DNA of 14,129 nt from Bryobacterales bacterium (GCA_025353235.1 JANXQZ010000328.1:1-14129); one strand, 5' to 3'. Shown: positions 1 to 6,940, counted from the first letter of the stretch. Program-made: numbers and translations. Notes: a model not told the origin generated them from the sequence alone.

Positions 1-601
1 CCAGAAGTTTCTTCGCCGCCGGGATGTCAGTCTGGATGCTGTAGTCGGGTTTTCCGTCTACGTAAGCTCCCGCCGCAATCGTCAGGAAGCGGACCTTGCG
101 GGCGATTAATTCCTTTACCCCTGGAAGTGTGAGAATTCGGACCAGGTTGGTTGCGGGTCCGGCCAGAACCACAAGAGCGTTTTGATCATATTGCGATGTG
201 AGCGCATTTCGTATCAGCGCGGCCGGATCAGCCGTATCGTTCAGCTTGTAAATGTTGTGCGCATAAACCGGTGTGCCGTCGAGTTTCTTCTTGTCGAGCG
301 AGGCAGCCAGCATGGGCATCTCTTCAGGCATCCTGCCCGTGGTGGACATTCCCACAGGAAGCGAACGGGCAAATCCGCCAAACCCGCCGTTAACCGGACC
401 AGCATAGAATCGGCCCACCGCATCGCAGAACGCAGCCGCGTTCAAACTAGGTCCGCTCACGCTCAGTGCGACGACGCGAGCTTCGTTCTTTCCGTCGAAG
501 CCGTACAGCAGGGCTAAAGCCAGCGCCTGGTCGATATCCCGACCCATGTCCGAATCGAAAATTACGCCAACGGGCGGTTTCGGTTGTCCCGCAAACTGCA
601 T
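1..601 (-). CDS. Nucleoside hydrolase-like protein (IUNH superfamily), C-terminus cut by window edge
   Basis: The minus strand is open from an ATG at 601-599 to base 1, giving 200 residues and no stop. Near the N-terminus is DSDMGRDID (residues 16-24), which resembles the Asp-rich calcium/ribose-binding motif of inosine-uridine nucleoside hydrolases (usually DxDxGxDDA). LAGPATN at 146-152 matches the conserved GPxTN stretch. Family members cleave the N-glycosidic bond of ribonucleosides to base plus ribose. The start is well supported: AAGGAG (612-617) lies 10 nt upstream and an in-frame TGA lies just before it. No signal peptide is visible, so it is probably cytoplasmic. The spacing DxDxxxDxDQ differs from the classical DD pair and suggests the divergent 'DSDMGNDxDDA'-type subfamily rather than a proven nucleosidase. 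The C-terminal half with the active-site His is outside the window. The family is fairly sure; the substrate is unknown. Confidence 0.85.
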   Translation of the reverse strand, partial: MQFAGQPKPPVGVIFDSDMGRDIDQALALALLYGFDGKNEARVVALSVSGPSLNAAAFCDAVGRFYAGPVNGGFGGFARSLPVGMSTTGRMPEEMPMLAASLDKKKLDGTPVYAHNIYKLNDTADPAALIRNALTSQYDQNALVVLAGPATNLVRILTLPGVKELIARKVRFLTIAAGAYVDGKPDYSIQTDIPAAKKLL

Positions 602-682
602 TTTCGGGAAACTCCTTCTCCACGATCATAGGTTAACCGTGGCGCTTTCGCCAAATAAGACGGGTGGGGATGTAAAAGTGTA
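602..682. other. Gap between the nucleoside hydrolase start and the antitoxin remnant
   Basis: It contains the AAGGAG binding site of the minus-strand gene (612-617) and a small GGCG-CTTT-CGCC hairpin (641-652). No -35/-10 pair stands out. The plus-strand scrap TVALSP (636-653) may be the last trace of the antitoxin N-terminus. Nothing else is seen. Confidence 0.4.
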
Positions 683-867
683 TTCGCCCGTCGCACCCTA
701 ATAACGGGACGGCTGCACAGTAAGCAGTCCGTGGTACAGGAAGCGCTTGCTTTGTGGGAGAACGCGAACGCCAGCGCGTTGAGTTTCTGGCAACCATTGA
801 CGACGCACGCGCCTCCCTTGCCCGAGGCGAAGGCCGCCTGATCACTAAATTGGCGCAAGCCCCGTAG
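683..867 (+). pseudogene. Decayed ParD-type antitoxin (frameshifted remnant)
   Basis: No intact frame exists, but two overlapping plus frames together read like a ParD/ribbon-helix-helix antitoxin. Frame one (683-760) gives FARRTLITGRLHSKQSVVQE followed by ALALWE, matching the family pattern 'RxxxSGRYxSxSEVVREALRLWE'. At about 760 the reading shifts, and frame two (754-867) gives ERERQRVEFLATIDDARASL followed by ARGEGRLIT, the usual ParD tail. It then ends early (LAQAP, TAG at 865-867) where about 20 more residues are normal. A possible N-terminal scrap, TVALSP, lies at 636-653 in the third frame. No start codon or ribosome binding site survives, so it should be inert. It forms one ancient operon with the ParE remnant that begins at its stop codon. 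Seen: the two frames and the shift. Inferred: the family, from recalled consensus. Confidence 0.7.
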
Positions 868-1096
868 TGGCGCACCGTGTAGCGCCACGGGCCGAAGCCG
901 ACCTTGACAGGAAAGCTGCAGTATGGATGCTGCCACGCGGCTGGCCGAGTCCATCATAGAGCGCTTCTTTTTTCTGGCCAGCTTCCCTTATGTCGGACGT
1001 GGCGGCCATGAACATTTCAGGCGCGGGGTCGCGCAGTTTGCCGTTGCGAACACTGACCCAGCCAACCCCTTTCGCAAAATAGCGGCGTTACTATAA
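867..1096 (+). pseudogene. Decayed ParE/RelE-type toxin (frameshifted, internally deleted remnant)
   Basis: A GTG at 867-869 overlaps the TAG of the ParD remnant (TAGTG), the usual translational coupling of antitoxin and toxin. From it the frame reads VAHRVAPRAEADLDR, very close to the common ParE start 'MAHRVAPRAEADLDxIW'. At about 909 the frame changes and some 8 codons (the IWxYIAK segment) are missing. The new frame reads ESCSMDAATRLAESIIERFF and then FLASFPYVGR, GG and HEHFRRGVAQFAV, matching the ParE core 'ERFxLLASxPYxGRxRDExxxGxRSFxV'. After about 1045 the similarity fades, and the frame stops at TAA 1094-1096. The normal C-terminus (YVIxYRxxxxxVxIxRVxHGRRD) is gone. The toxin cannot be made from this locus. 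The next gene begins only four bases after this stop, in the same frame. Confidence 0.75.
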
Positions 1097-1099
1097 GGC

Positions 1100-3841
1100 T
1101 TGGACTACAATTTCCCTCGCACCGCCATTGAAGGCCCCCGCACGCCCCGAAGCGGGTGCATCACGCTCGCCATCGTCGTCGTAGCCCTGTTGTTCAGCGC
1201 CCGATTTGTCGCTTCGCTCGCCATCGATTATCAATGGTGGAAGGAAATGGGCCAGCTCGCAACCTGGATCAACACCTGGATCTATAGCTATGCTCCAACC
1301 GCCGTCGCCACCCTTACGGCATTTATCGTCCTATGGATCTCCCATGCCCGCGCTCTAAAACATGCGGGTACTAGCCTGGGCCGCTACCCTTTATATGCCA
1401 AACTATCCACCCTGGTAATCCTGATCGTTTCGTGGATACTGGCCGTGGGCGCGATGGATAGCTGGACGGTGGTGCGCTTCTTCGGCGGTCGCGCACTGGC
1501 CCGCGGCGCAGCGCAATGGCATGACCCGGTGTTTAACGAGCCCCTTGGGTTCTATCTCTTCGATCTTCCGTTTTATTCGGTGCTTCTATCGCTGGTGCTG
1601 ACGATCGTAGCGGTTGCCGCCATCCTCTACTGGGCCGCGACGCGCTTCTGGCATCTGCAAAAGACGATGACCGATTGGTCCCAGCTTCAGCACATCGACC
1701 TCGCCCACTTCAGCTTGCGGGGCGCAATGGAGTCCAGCTTCGTTCGCTTGCTCTCAACGGTGTTCCTCGTCGAGCTTGCGCTCCGATTTTTCCTGGGGCG
1801 TTACCGCATGCTGCTCAATGAGCATGGGTTCATGGTGGGAATCGATTACGTGAATCAATATTTCGGCCTTCCCCTGCAGTGGATTCTCATCGCAGCCTGC
1901 ATTCTCGCCGCCGTCGCTATCCTCGCCAAGAGTCCGAAGATCGCGCTAGGGCTGGTAGTTGGAGCAATGATACTCCGGGCGGTGATCCCGATAGCTGTTG
2001 CCACCGCCTACGTGCGGCCCAATGAGATCTCGCTCGAGAAGCCTTTTATCGAACGCCACATTCAGGCTACGCGGTCCGCCTATGGAATCGACAGCCGCAC
2101 CAAGGAGGTGCAGATTCAAGCGAAGGCGGAGGCGGTGATCGATGTGGAAAAGTACCGGCCGCTGCTCGACAACGTAAGGCTCTGGGACATGAAGGCGTTT
2201 CGCGAGACTGTCTCGCAAATCCAGCCCTTGCGCCCCTACGTCTACTCCGATGTCGACGTGGATCGCTACACCATCGGCGGGAAACTTCGTCACGTGATGC
2301 TCGCTCCCCGAGAGCTCGATCTCAACGGATTAGGGGACGCCCGCTCGCGCTGGATCAATCCGCACTTTATTTACACGCACGGCTATGGAATCGTCATGGC
2401 CGAGTCCAACCAGATCACTGCCAACGGCCTGCCCGTGCTCTTCGTGAAGGACGCTCCGCCCGAGATTGCCGTGCCTGACTTGAAGCTGACTCGTCCGGAA
2501 ATTTACTTCGGCGAACAATCCGAAGATCCCGTGTTCGTGCGCACAGCGCAAGCGGAATTCAACTACCCTGCAGGCGAACATAACGTACAAACTCGCTACG
2601 AGGGCAAGGGTGGTTTTCCCATCTCATCGCTCCCCCTGCGAACCGCGGCGGCCGTGTCGCGCGGGGACTGGAACATTCTGCTCACCGGCTACCTTACCCC
2701 GGAAAGCCGGATGATGATTCATCGAAAGATTATCGATCGCTTGGAAACGCTGGCCGGATTCATGCTGTGGGATTCCGACCCGTACATGGTTGTGGACAAG
2801 CAGGGGCGTCTGGTTTGGATCGTGGACGGCTACATGACGTCCGATGCCCACCCCTACTCGCGCAAGCTTGATTTCGAGGGAATGAACTCGCTCAACTACA
2901 TCCGCAATTCGGTAAAAGCGACGGTGGACGCCTACGATGGAACCGTCAAGCTCTATATTTTCGATCCCGAGGACCCGCTCATCGGTGCTTACCGCAATCT
3001 CTTCCCGAATCTCTTCCTGCCCGCCTCGGCCATGCCCGCCGACATTCGGGAGCATGTGCGTTACCCGGAATTGATCTTCCGGACCCAGGCGGAGATCTAC
3101 CGCACCTTCCACATGCGCGATCCGGAAACGTTCTACAACAAGTCCGATGCCTGGGACCTCGCCAAGTTCACATCGGGCCAGAGTTCTGCTCCGGAACCGG
3201 TGACGCCCAACTACGTCGTGGCTACTTTGCCCGGCGAGAAAACCCCTGAGTTTTTGGTGATGATCCCATTTACCCCGCGCAATCGGGACAACTTGATCGG
3301 CCTGATGATGGCCCGCTGCGATGGGGAACATCTGGGCGAGAAGGTGGTGCTGCTGCTTTCAAAACAGGAAATCATCCTTGGTCCCATGCAAGTGGAAGCT
3401 AGGATTAATCAGGATCAGAATATTTCGAAGGATCTTACACTGTGGAATCAGCAGGGCTCGCAAGTGTTGCGCGGGCAAATGCTGGTTCTCCCGGTGGAAG
3501 ACACGTTTTTGTATGTCGAGCCGATCTACTTGCAGGCGTCTCAGGCCAAGATGCCTCAACTGAAGAAAGTGGCGTTGGCCATGGGCAACACTCTGATATA
3601 CTCGGACACCTACCAGCAGGCCCTGGAACAATTAGGAAAGGGCGCCTCGGGTGTCTCTCAAACCGCTCCCGCGCAGGAAGTGCGAGGCGGTTCCAGCCTG
3701 CCTGCTTTAGCGCCCGGCGGCCAGGACGGGCGAGTGGAGCAGATCCGGCAGCATTTTCAGCGCTACCGCGACTTGACGTCTCAGGGTAAATGGGCGGAGG
3801 CGGGGCGCGAACTGGAGGCAATTCAAAATCTGGTGAAATGA
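1100..3841 (+). CDS. UPF0182 family integral membrane protein
   Basis: The 913-residue length is normal for UPF0182 (COG1615), whose biochemical function is unknown. The N-terminal third holds about seven hydrophobic segments, near residues 20-42, 61-81, 101-118, 158-180, 213-233, 257-276 and 281-303. The remainder is a large soluble, presumably extracytoplasmic, domain with family blocks such as NPHFIYTHGYGIVMAESN, RLVWIVDGYMTSDAHPYS, YIFDPEDPLIGAYRNLFP and RTQAEIYRTFHMRDPETFYN. A charged C-terminal helix (about 878-913) follows a low-complexity Ala/Gly/Pro linker (about 848-875). The only usable start is TTG at 1100, limited by the in-frame TAA at 1094; the next ATG is at residue 50, past the first helix. 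There is no good Shine-Dalgarno. TACTAT at 1089-1094 could be a -10 box directly ahead, but no convincing -35 is seen. The original upstream region may have been altered by the decayed toxin locus. Confidence 0.92.
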   Translation: MDYNFPRTAIEGPRTPRSGCITLAIVVVALLFSARFVASLAIDYQWWKEMGQLATWINTWIYSYAPTAVATLTAFIVLWISHARALKHAGTSLGRYPLYAKLSTLVILIVSWILAVGAMDSWTVVRFFGGRALARGAAQWHDPVFNEPLGFYLFDLPFYSVLLSLVLTIVAVAAILYWAATRFWHLQKTMTDWSQLQHIDLAHFSLRGAMESSFVRLLSTVFLVELALRFFLGRYRMLLNEHGFMVGIDYVNQYFGLPLQWILIAACILAAVAILAKSPKIALGLVVGAMILRAVIPIAVATAYVRPNEISLEKPFIERHIQATRSAYGIDSRTKEVQIQAKAEAVIDVEKYRPLLDNVRLWDMKAFRETVSQIQPLRPYVYSDVDVDRYTIGGKLRHVMLAPRELDLNGLGDARSRWINPHFIYTHGYGIVMAESNQITANGLPVLFVKDAPPEIAVPDLKLTRPEIYFGEQSEDPVFVRTAQAEFNYPAGEHNVQTRYEGKGGFPISSLPLRTAAAVSRGDWNILLTGYLTPESRMMIHRKIIDRLETLAGFMLWDSDPYMVVDKQGRLVWIVDGYMTSDAHPYSRKLDFEGMNSLNYIRNSVKATVDAYDGTVKLYIFDPEDPLIGAYRNLFPNLFLPASAMPADIREHVRYPELIFRTQAEIYRTFHMRDPETFYNKSDAWDLAKFTSGQSSAPEPVTPNYVVATLPGEKTPEFLVMIPFTPRNRDNLIGLMMARCDGEHLGEKVVLLLSKQEIILGPMQVEARINQDQNISKDLTLWNQQGSQVLRGQMLVLPVEDTFLYVEPIYLQASQAKMPQLKKVALAMGNTLIYSDTYQQALEQLGKGASGVSQTAPAQEVRGGSSLPALAPGGQDGRVEQIRQHFQRYRDLTSQGKWAEAGRELEAIQNLVK

Positions 3842-3924
3842 TTTGTAACCTAAATTCACGTTAGATTGTTATGTTTGATACATTACTGGGTTAGGCATCT
3901 AGTACATTTCGCACGTTGCTTGTC

Positions 3925-3952
3925 TTGACCTTGTAAGGCCAACCCCGATAAT
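3925..3952 (+). promoter_or_regulatory. Sigma-70-type promoter of the PilZ gene, near-leaderless
   Basis: TTGACC (3925-3930), 16 bases, then GATAAT (3947-3952): both boxes are one mismatch from consensus. A start about 7 bases after the -10 box would give a leader of only about 5 nt before the GTG at 3965, and no Shine-Dalgarno is present. An imperfect inverted repeat, TTGACCTT-GT-AAGGCCAA, lies at 3925-3942 across the -35 box and could be an operator or chance. Confidence 0.6.
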
Positions 3953-3964
3953 CTAAGTTGTCCC

Positions 3965-4333
3965 GTGATAGAACAACGTAAAGCAAGGCGATTTGACCTG
4001 AAGTTGCCATTCGAACTCGTGCGCAGCGGGTCGGTTCAAACCCGGCTCGACGGCGAAACGATCAACATCAGCTCCGTTGGGGTGTTATTCTCAATTGAAG
4101 CGAACGTGGAGCTTGGCGATTCTCTCGAATACCTGATTACTCTTCCCACATCCCTGGAGTCGGAAATCGTGCGGATTCGCTGTTTGGGCAAGGTCGTTCG
4201 CATTGAGTCGACCGACATTGCGGCAACTCTGGAGAGGTATGAGTTTGTCCGGGCATCCAGGTCTGCACACGCAGAAAACCCGGGCGTGGAGTCCGCCCGG
4301 GTCCCGTCGCGCCGTAAATTTGGCGCTTCTTGA
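3965..4333 (+). CDS. Small PilZ domain protein (probable c-di-GMP receptor)
   Basis: This 122-residue protein is little more than one PilZ domain. Residues 5-9 give the RxxxR motif (RKARR) and residues 34-39 give (D/N)xSxxG (NISSVG), the two elements that wrap cyclic di-GMP in PilZ proteins. The beta-rich stretch to about residue 96 (ELGDSLEYLITLP, EIVRIRCLGKVVRIE) fits the rest of the barrel. The GTG start sits just ahead of the RxxxR motif, as expected. It is a stand-alone domain with no enzymatic partner, so it probably acts as a c-di-GMP-responsive adaptor in the cytoplasm. The last 25 residues (SRSAHAENPG...) look like non-domain tail. They are encoded across a GC-rich hairpin that serves as terminator for the convergent gene. 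Target and pathway cannot be told from the context. Confidence 0.85.
   Translation: MIEQRKARRFDLKLPFELVRSGSVQTRLDGETINISSVGVLFSIEANVELGDSLEYLITLPTSLESEIVRIRCLGKVVRIESTDIAATLERYEFVRASRSAHAENPGVESARVPSRRKFGAS
4275..4302 (-). terminator. Rho-independent terminator of the minus-strand secreted-protein gene, inside the PilZ coding end
   Basis: A perfect 9-bp stem, ACCCGGGCG (4278-4286) and CGCCCGGGT (4294-4302), encloses a 7-base loop. Read on the minus strand the stem is followed by TTTTCT; on the plus strand CCCGTCG follows. It therefore works for the minus-strand gene ending at 4344. It lies within codons 105-113 of the PilZ gene. Confidence 0.8.
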
Positions 4334-4343
4334 AGCTGAAGCT

Positions 4344-4691
4344 CTACTTGGAGCCGACTACCGCAGTGTTCCCCTGCTCAAAAAGTACTTTCGTGGTTGT
4401 TCCGCCTACGCGGATTTCCTGCAAAGTGCCGCCTGAGCCATCGCCTGCATAACCCACGGTGGTGGACAGGAACTTCTGGGTGCTAGTCTCCACTTTTACG
4501 GTGGCTTCGGCGCTCACCTTCCCCTGTTTGAAGACTACCTTGTTATCGTGCAGTTCAACCTTGCACTCGCCCGCCTTCAGTTCGGTCCCGTTCACCATCG
4601 TGGCGCGATACAAGTTCACGCGATAGGTGGAGGAGGCTGCGGATGCCAAGCTTAATCCTAAACACATCAACCCAAGTAAAGCTTTTTTCAT
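4344..4691 (-). CDS. Small secreted beta-rich protein, acidobacterial type, unknown function
   Basis: The protein is 115 residues. The start chosen is the ATG at 4691-4689, because a clean signal peptide follows (MKKALLGLMCLGLSLASA, cleavage after residue 18) and GAGGAA lies 7 nt upstream. The longer frame beginning at 4784 adds 31 basic residues with no signal character and is rejected. The mature part alternates short polar and hydrophobic stretches (TELKAGECKVELHDNKVVFK, then VSAEATVKVE, KFLSTTVGYAG, LQEIRVGGTTTKVLFEQG), which suggests a small beta-sandwich or barrel. Similar small periplasmic proteins with 'GxELKAGxYKVEV' and 'LQEIRxGGTxTKLxF' are, as I recall, common in Acidobacteriota, but no function is known to me. 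It is transcribed divergently from another small secreted protein and ends in a strong terminator. Confidence 0.8.
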   Translation of the reverse strand: MKKALLGLMCLGLSLASAASSTYRVNLYRATMVNGTELKAGECKVELHDNKVVFKQGKVSAEATVKVETSTQKFLSTTVGYAGDGSGGTLQEIRVGGTTTKVLFEQGNTAVVGSK

Positions 4692-4816
4692 ATTGGTTTC
4701 CTCTGTCCTTCGAATACTGATTTGATGGTAGGGCAAGTTCTTTCGACGCGAGAGTAGTTTCACCCTCGCCCTGCGGTTTACCAACCGTTCTCGTAAGCGC
4801 CGCCTCGGTTTTCTCG

Positions 4817-4838
4817 TTTCACATACGGTTTTGTGAAA
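4817..4838. promoter_or_regulatory. Inverted repeat TTTCACA-N8-TGTGAAA in a divergent promoter region
   Basis: Two perfect 7-base arms are separated by 8 bases, in the 240-base gap between two divergent secreted-protein genes (4692-4931). Position and symmetry fit a dimeric repressor or activator site for one or both genes. It is not a CRP box, whose half-sites face the other way. No clear -35/-10 pair could be assigned in this gap. It could be chance. Confidence 0.3.
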
Positions 4839-4931
4839 GGTCCATTACTTTTCTTTACACCGCTTGGGGTAACTTCATCCAAGAAACAACCATCAACTAA
4901 TGCGTCAGAACCCTGATTTTAAAGAGGAAAT

Positions 4932-5300
4932 ATGAAATTTCGTTTAGTTTTGTTGTCAAGCTTGTTAGCCGTGGCGGCATTTGCAGCCGACGCCACCGGC
5001 AAATGGAGTGCGGAAGTACCGGGCCGGGGTGGCCAGACCCGCCAAGTCACCATGAATCTGAAAGCCGACGGGGCCGCCTTGACGGGAACCATCGGTGGAC
5101 CCCAGGGCGATACTGAGATTACGAACGGAAAGGTGGATGGCGACACCATCACGTTCACCGTTACTCGCGAGTTCCAGGGGAACAGCGTGAAGATGAACTA
5201 CACTGGCAAGGTCTCCGGCGACGAGATCAAGTTTAAGCAGGAGCGCGAGGGCGGGGAAGGCCGCACTCAGGAATTTACCGCCAAGCGATCCACCACCTAA
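4932..5300 (+). CDS. Small secreted beta-rich protein (lipocalin-like repeat pattern), unknown function
   Basis: The protein is 122 residues. A signal peptide (residues 1-18, ending AFA, then ADATGKW) directs export. AGAGGAAA directly ahead of the ATG is the ribosome binding site. The mature protein is a run of short beta strands: TGKWSAEV, QVTMNLKADGAALTGTIGG, TEITNGKVDGDTITFTVTR, VKMNYTGKVSGDEIKFKQER. The recurrent 'G-K-V-D/S-G-D-x-I-x-F' units indicate a small barrel. Proteins of this pattern are, as I recall, frequent in Acidobacteriota and some other soil bacteria and are annotated only as hypothetical. It shares style, signal peptide and a GAGGAAA binding site with the divergent neighbour at 4344-4691, but their sequences are not evidently related. 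A strong hairpin separates it from convergent purF. Confidence 0.85.
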   Translation: MKFRLVLLSSLLAVAAFAADATGKWSAEVPGRGGQTRQVTMNLKADGAALTGTIGGPQGDTEITNGKVDGDTITFTVTREFQGNSVKMNYTGKVSGDEIKFKQEREGGEGRTQEFTAKRSTT

Positions 5301-5303
5301 GAA

Positions 5304-5338
5304 AATGCTCGGGGTGCGGCGGAAGTCGCTGCATCCCG
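5304..5338 (-). terminator. Terminator hairpin between convergent secreted-protein gene and purF
   Basis: A 12-bp stem with two G-T pairs, CGGGGTGCGGCG (5310-5321) and CGCTGCATCCCG (5327-5338), has a 5-base loop. On the minus strand, just after purF, it is followed by AGCATTTTC, a short T-run. On the plus strand no T-run follows, so it serves mainly purF and may also slow transcription from the left. Confidence 0.6.
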
Positions 5339-5339
5339 G

Positions 5340-6761
5340 TTATCGCCGCGTGCCGACCCCTACCATTTCCTCGATCTGCACTAACTTCGTCGGATAATCC
5401 CCCGTATAGCAGGAATAGCAATACTCGCCCTTATCGTCCCGCACCGCACGGTGCAAAGCAGGCAGCGACAGATAAGCCAGGGTATCCGCTTCTACAAACG
5501 CCCGAATCTCTTCGATAGAATTGTTCGCTGCGATCAACTCCCCCTTGGAGGGAGTATCCACGCCGTAGAAGCACGGAGAAATGGTTGGAGGGCAGGAGAC
5601 CCGCATATGCACTTCTCGAGCGCCTGCGTTGCGAACCATTCGGACGATCTTCTTGCTGGTGGTTCCCCGGACAATTGAGTCGTCCACAAGAATCACTCGC
5701 TTTCCTTCGATCAGATGACGAATCGGATTCAATTTAAGCTTTACTCCGAAGTCCCGGATCGCTTGCGACGGCTCGATAAAGGTCCGGCCCACGTAGTGGT
5801 TCCGAATGAGAGCTTGGCGAAAGGGAATGCCGGACTCGTCCGCATAACCCAGAGCGGCGGCCACGCCCGAATCCGGAACCGGCACCACGACATCCGCATC
5901 CACAGGCGACTCGCGAGCCAACAGCCGTCCCAGATTCTCCCGCGATTCCTGCACCGAGCGTCCAAACACGATCGAGTCGGGACGGGAGAAATACACGTGC
6001 TCAAACACGCACTGGGATCGCTTGCGCGCCGGAGTGTAGCGTTCGCGCGTCATGCCTTCGGGTCCAACGCACACCATCTCGCCCGGTTCCACATCGCCCA
6101 CATACTCGGCGTCGATTAGATCGAAGGCGCAGGTCTCAGATGCAAACACGTGCGCGACTCGGCCATCCGGCTGAACCAGCCGACCCATTGCCAGCGGTCG
6201 AAACCCGTATGGATCGCGCGCGACGATAATGCGATTCTGAGCGAGAAACACCAGCGAAAAAGCTCCCTCGAGTTGCAGCAGCGCATCGCGGAGGGCCCCC
6301 GACAACGTACGTTCTCGCGACCGAGCCACCAAGTGCAGCACCACTTCGGTATCGCTGGAGGCTTGAAAAATCGAACCCTCGCGTTCCAGGTCCTGCCGCA
6401 ATTCAAGCGCATTGGTAATGTTGCCGTTGTGCGCCACCGCGATGCGACCCTTGTTGCAAGCCACGGAAAACGGCTGAGCATTCAGCAGCACCGTGTCACC
6501 CGCCGTTGAGTAGCGCGTGTGCCCGATCGCAGTGTCGCCGGGCAGTTCGCTGATCACGCTGGGCGTGAAAATGTCAGCTACATGACCCATGCTCTTGAAG
6601 CAGTGAATGTCGCGCCCATCGCTGGTGGCGATGCCCGCACTCTCTTGTCCGCGATGCTGCAACGCGTACAGCCCCAGATAGGCAAGATTGGAAGCTTCGG
6701 AATGACCGTAGATGGCGAAAACGCCGCACTCGTCGCGGAATCCGTCGACGGATCCTTTCAT
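5340..6761 (-). CDS. purF: Amidophosphoribosyltransferase (glutamine PRPP amidotransferase)
   Basis: It catalyses the first committed step of purine synthesis: PRPP plus glutamine to 5-phosphoribosylamine. With the ATG at 6761 the protein has 473 residues and begins with an 11-residue propeptide followed by C12 (DECGVFAIYGH), as in the Bacillus enzyme, where cleavage frees the catalytic Cys. The Ntn glutaminase domain covers about 12-240 (HTRYSTAG, AHNGNITN). The phosphoribosyltransferase domain carries the PRPP loop VILVDDSIVRGTTSKK (356-371). C251, C397, C448 and C451 match the 4Fe-4S cluster ligands of the Bacillus-type enzyme, so an oxygen-sensitive cluster is likely. The frame stays open upstream to a TTG at 6842, but that part is an out-of-frame reading of a purL remnant. 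The remnant's TGA ends 5 nt before this ATG, which supports coupling and this start. Confidence 0.96.
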   Translation of the reverse strand: MKGSVDGFRDECGVFAIYGHSEASNLAYLGLYALQHRGQESAGIATSDGRDIHCFKSMGHVADIFTPSVISELPGDTAIGHTRYSTAGDTVLLNAQPFSVACNKGRIAVAHNGNITNALELRQDLEREGSIFQASSDTEVVLHLVARSRERTLSGALRDALLQLEGAFSLVFLAQNRIIVARDPYGFRPLAMGRLVQPDGRVAHVFASETCAFDLIDAEYVGDVEPGEMVCVGPEGMTRERYTPARKRSQCVFEHVYFSRPDSIVFGRSVQESRENLGRLLARESPVDADVVVPVPDSGVAAALGYADESGIPFRQALIRNHYVGRTFIEPSQAIRDFGVKLKLNPIRHLIEGKRVILVDDSIVRGTTSKKIVRMVRNAGAREVHMRVSCPPTISPCFYGVDTPSKGELIAANNSIEEIRAFVEADTLAYLSLPALHRAVRDDKGEYCYSCYTGDYPTKLVQIEEMVGVGTRR

Positions 6762-6766
6762 GCCGG

Positions 6767-6890
6767 TCAAAATAGGTGAAGCAGGTGTTCTAGAGAGGTT
6801 TCCCAAAATTCTCGGAGCGCCTTCAACTCGGAATCTACCCAAGTCACTGACCGGTTCGATATTCGTAACCGCTCTTTGATTATACCGCCG
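6767..6890 (-). pseudogene. Orphan duplicate of the purL 3' end (direct repeat copy A)
   Basis: On the minus strand it encodes the purL tail: ERLRISNRSVTWVDSEL, then KALREFWETSLEHLLHLF and TGA (6769-6767). The true purL end at 7661-7784 reads [35 protein letters not shown]. At DNA level 95 of 110 bases match (6781-6890 against 7675-7784) without gaps, and the two stop codons align exactly at an offset of 894. There is no start codon, so it is a fragment. Its WETSLEH is closer to the usual PurL C-terminus (WExTLE) than the tail now attached to purL, so it may be the original native end. Confidence 0.85.
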
Positions 6891-6940
6891 AGTATCAAGA
6901 TCGCCGACGCCTATTTAGCGGACCCGAGACTTTGAGCCGA

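Noticed and set aside
562..957. Minus-strand frame of 131 codons over the left gap.
   Set aside because: It is antisense to the parDE relic, overlaps the nucleoside hydrolase start and has random composition.
2624..3331. Minus-strand frame of 235 codons within the UPF0182 gene.
   Set aside because: It is a shadow of a clearly conserved protein, rich in His/Arg/Val as antisense frames in GC-rich DNA are.
4692..4784. N-terminal extension of the minus-strand secreted protein to 4784.
   Set aside because: The 31 extra residues are basic and precede a perfect signal peptide that has its own ribosome binding site.
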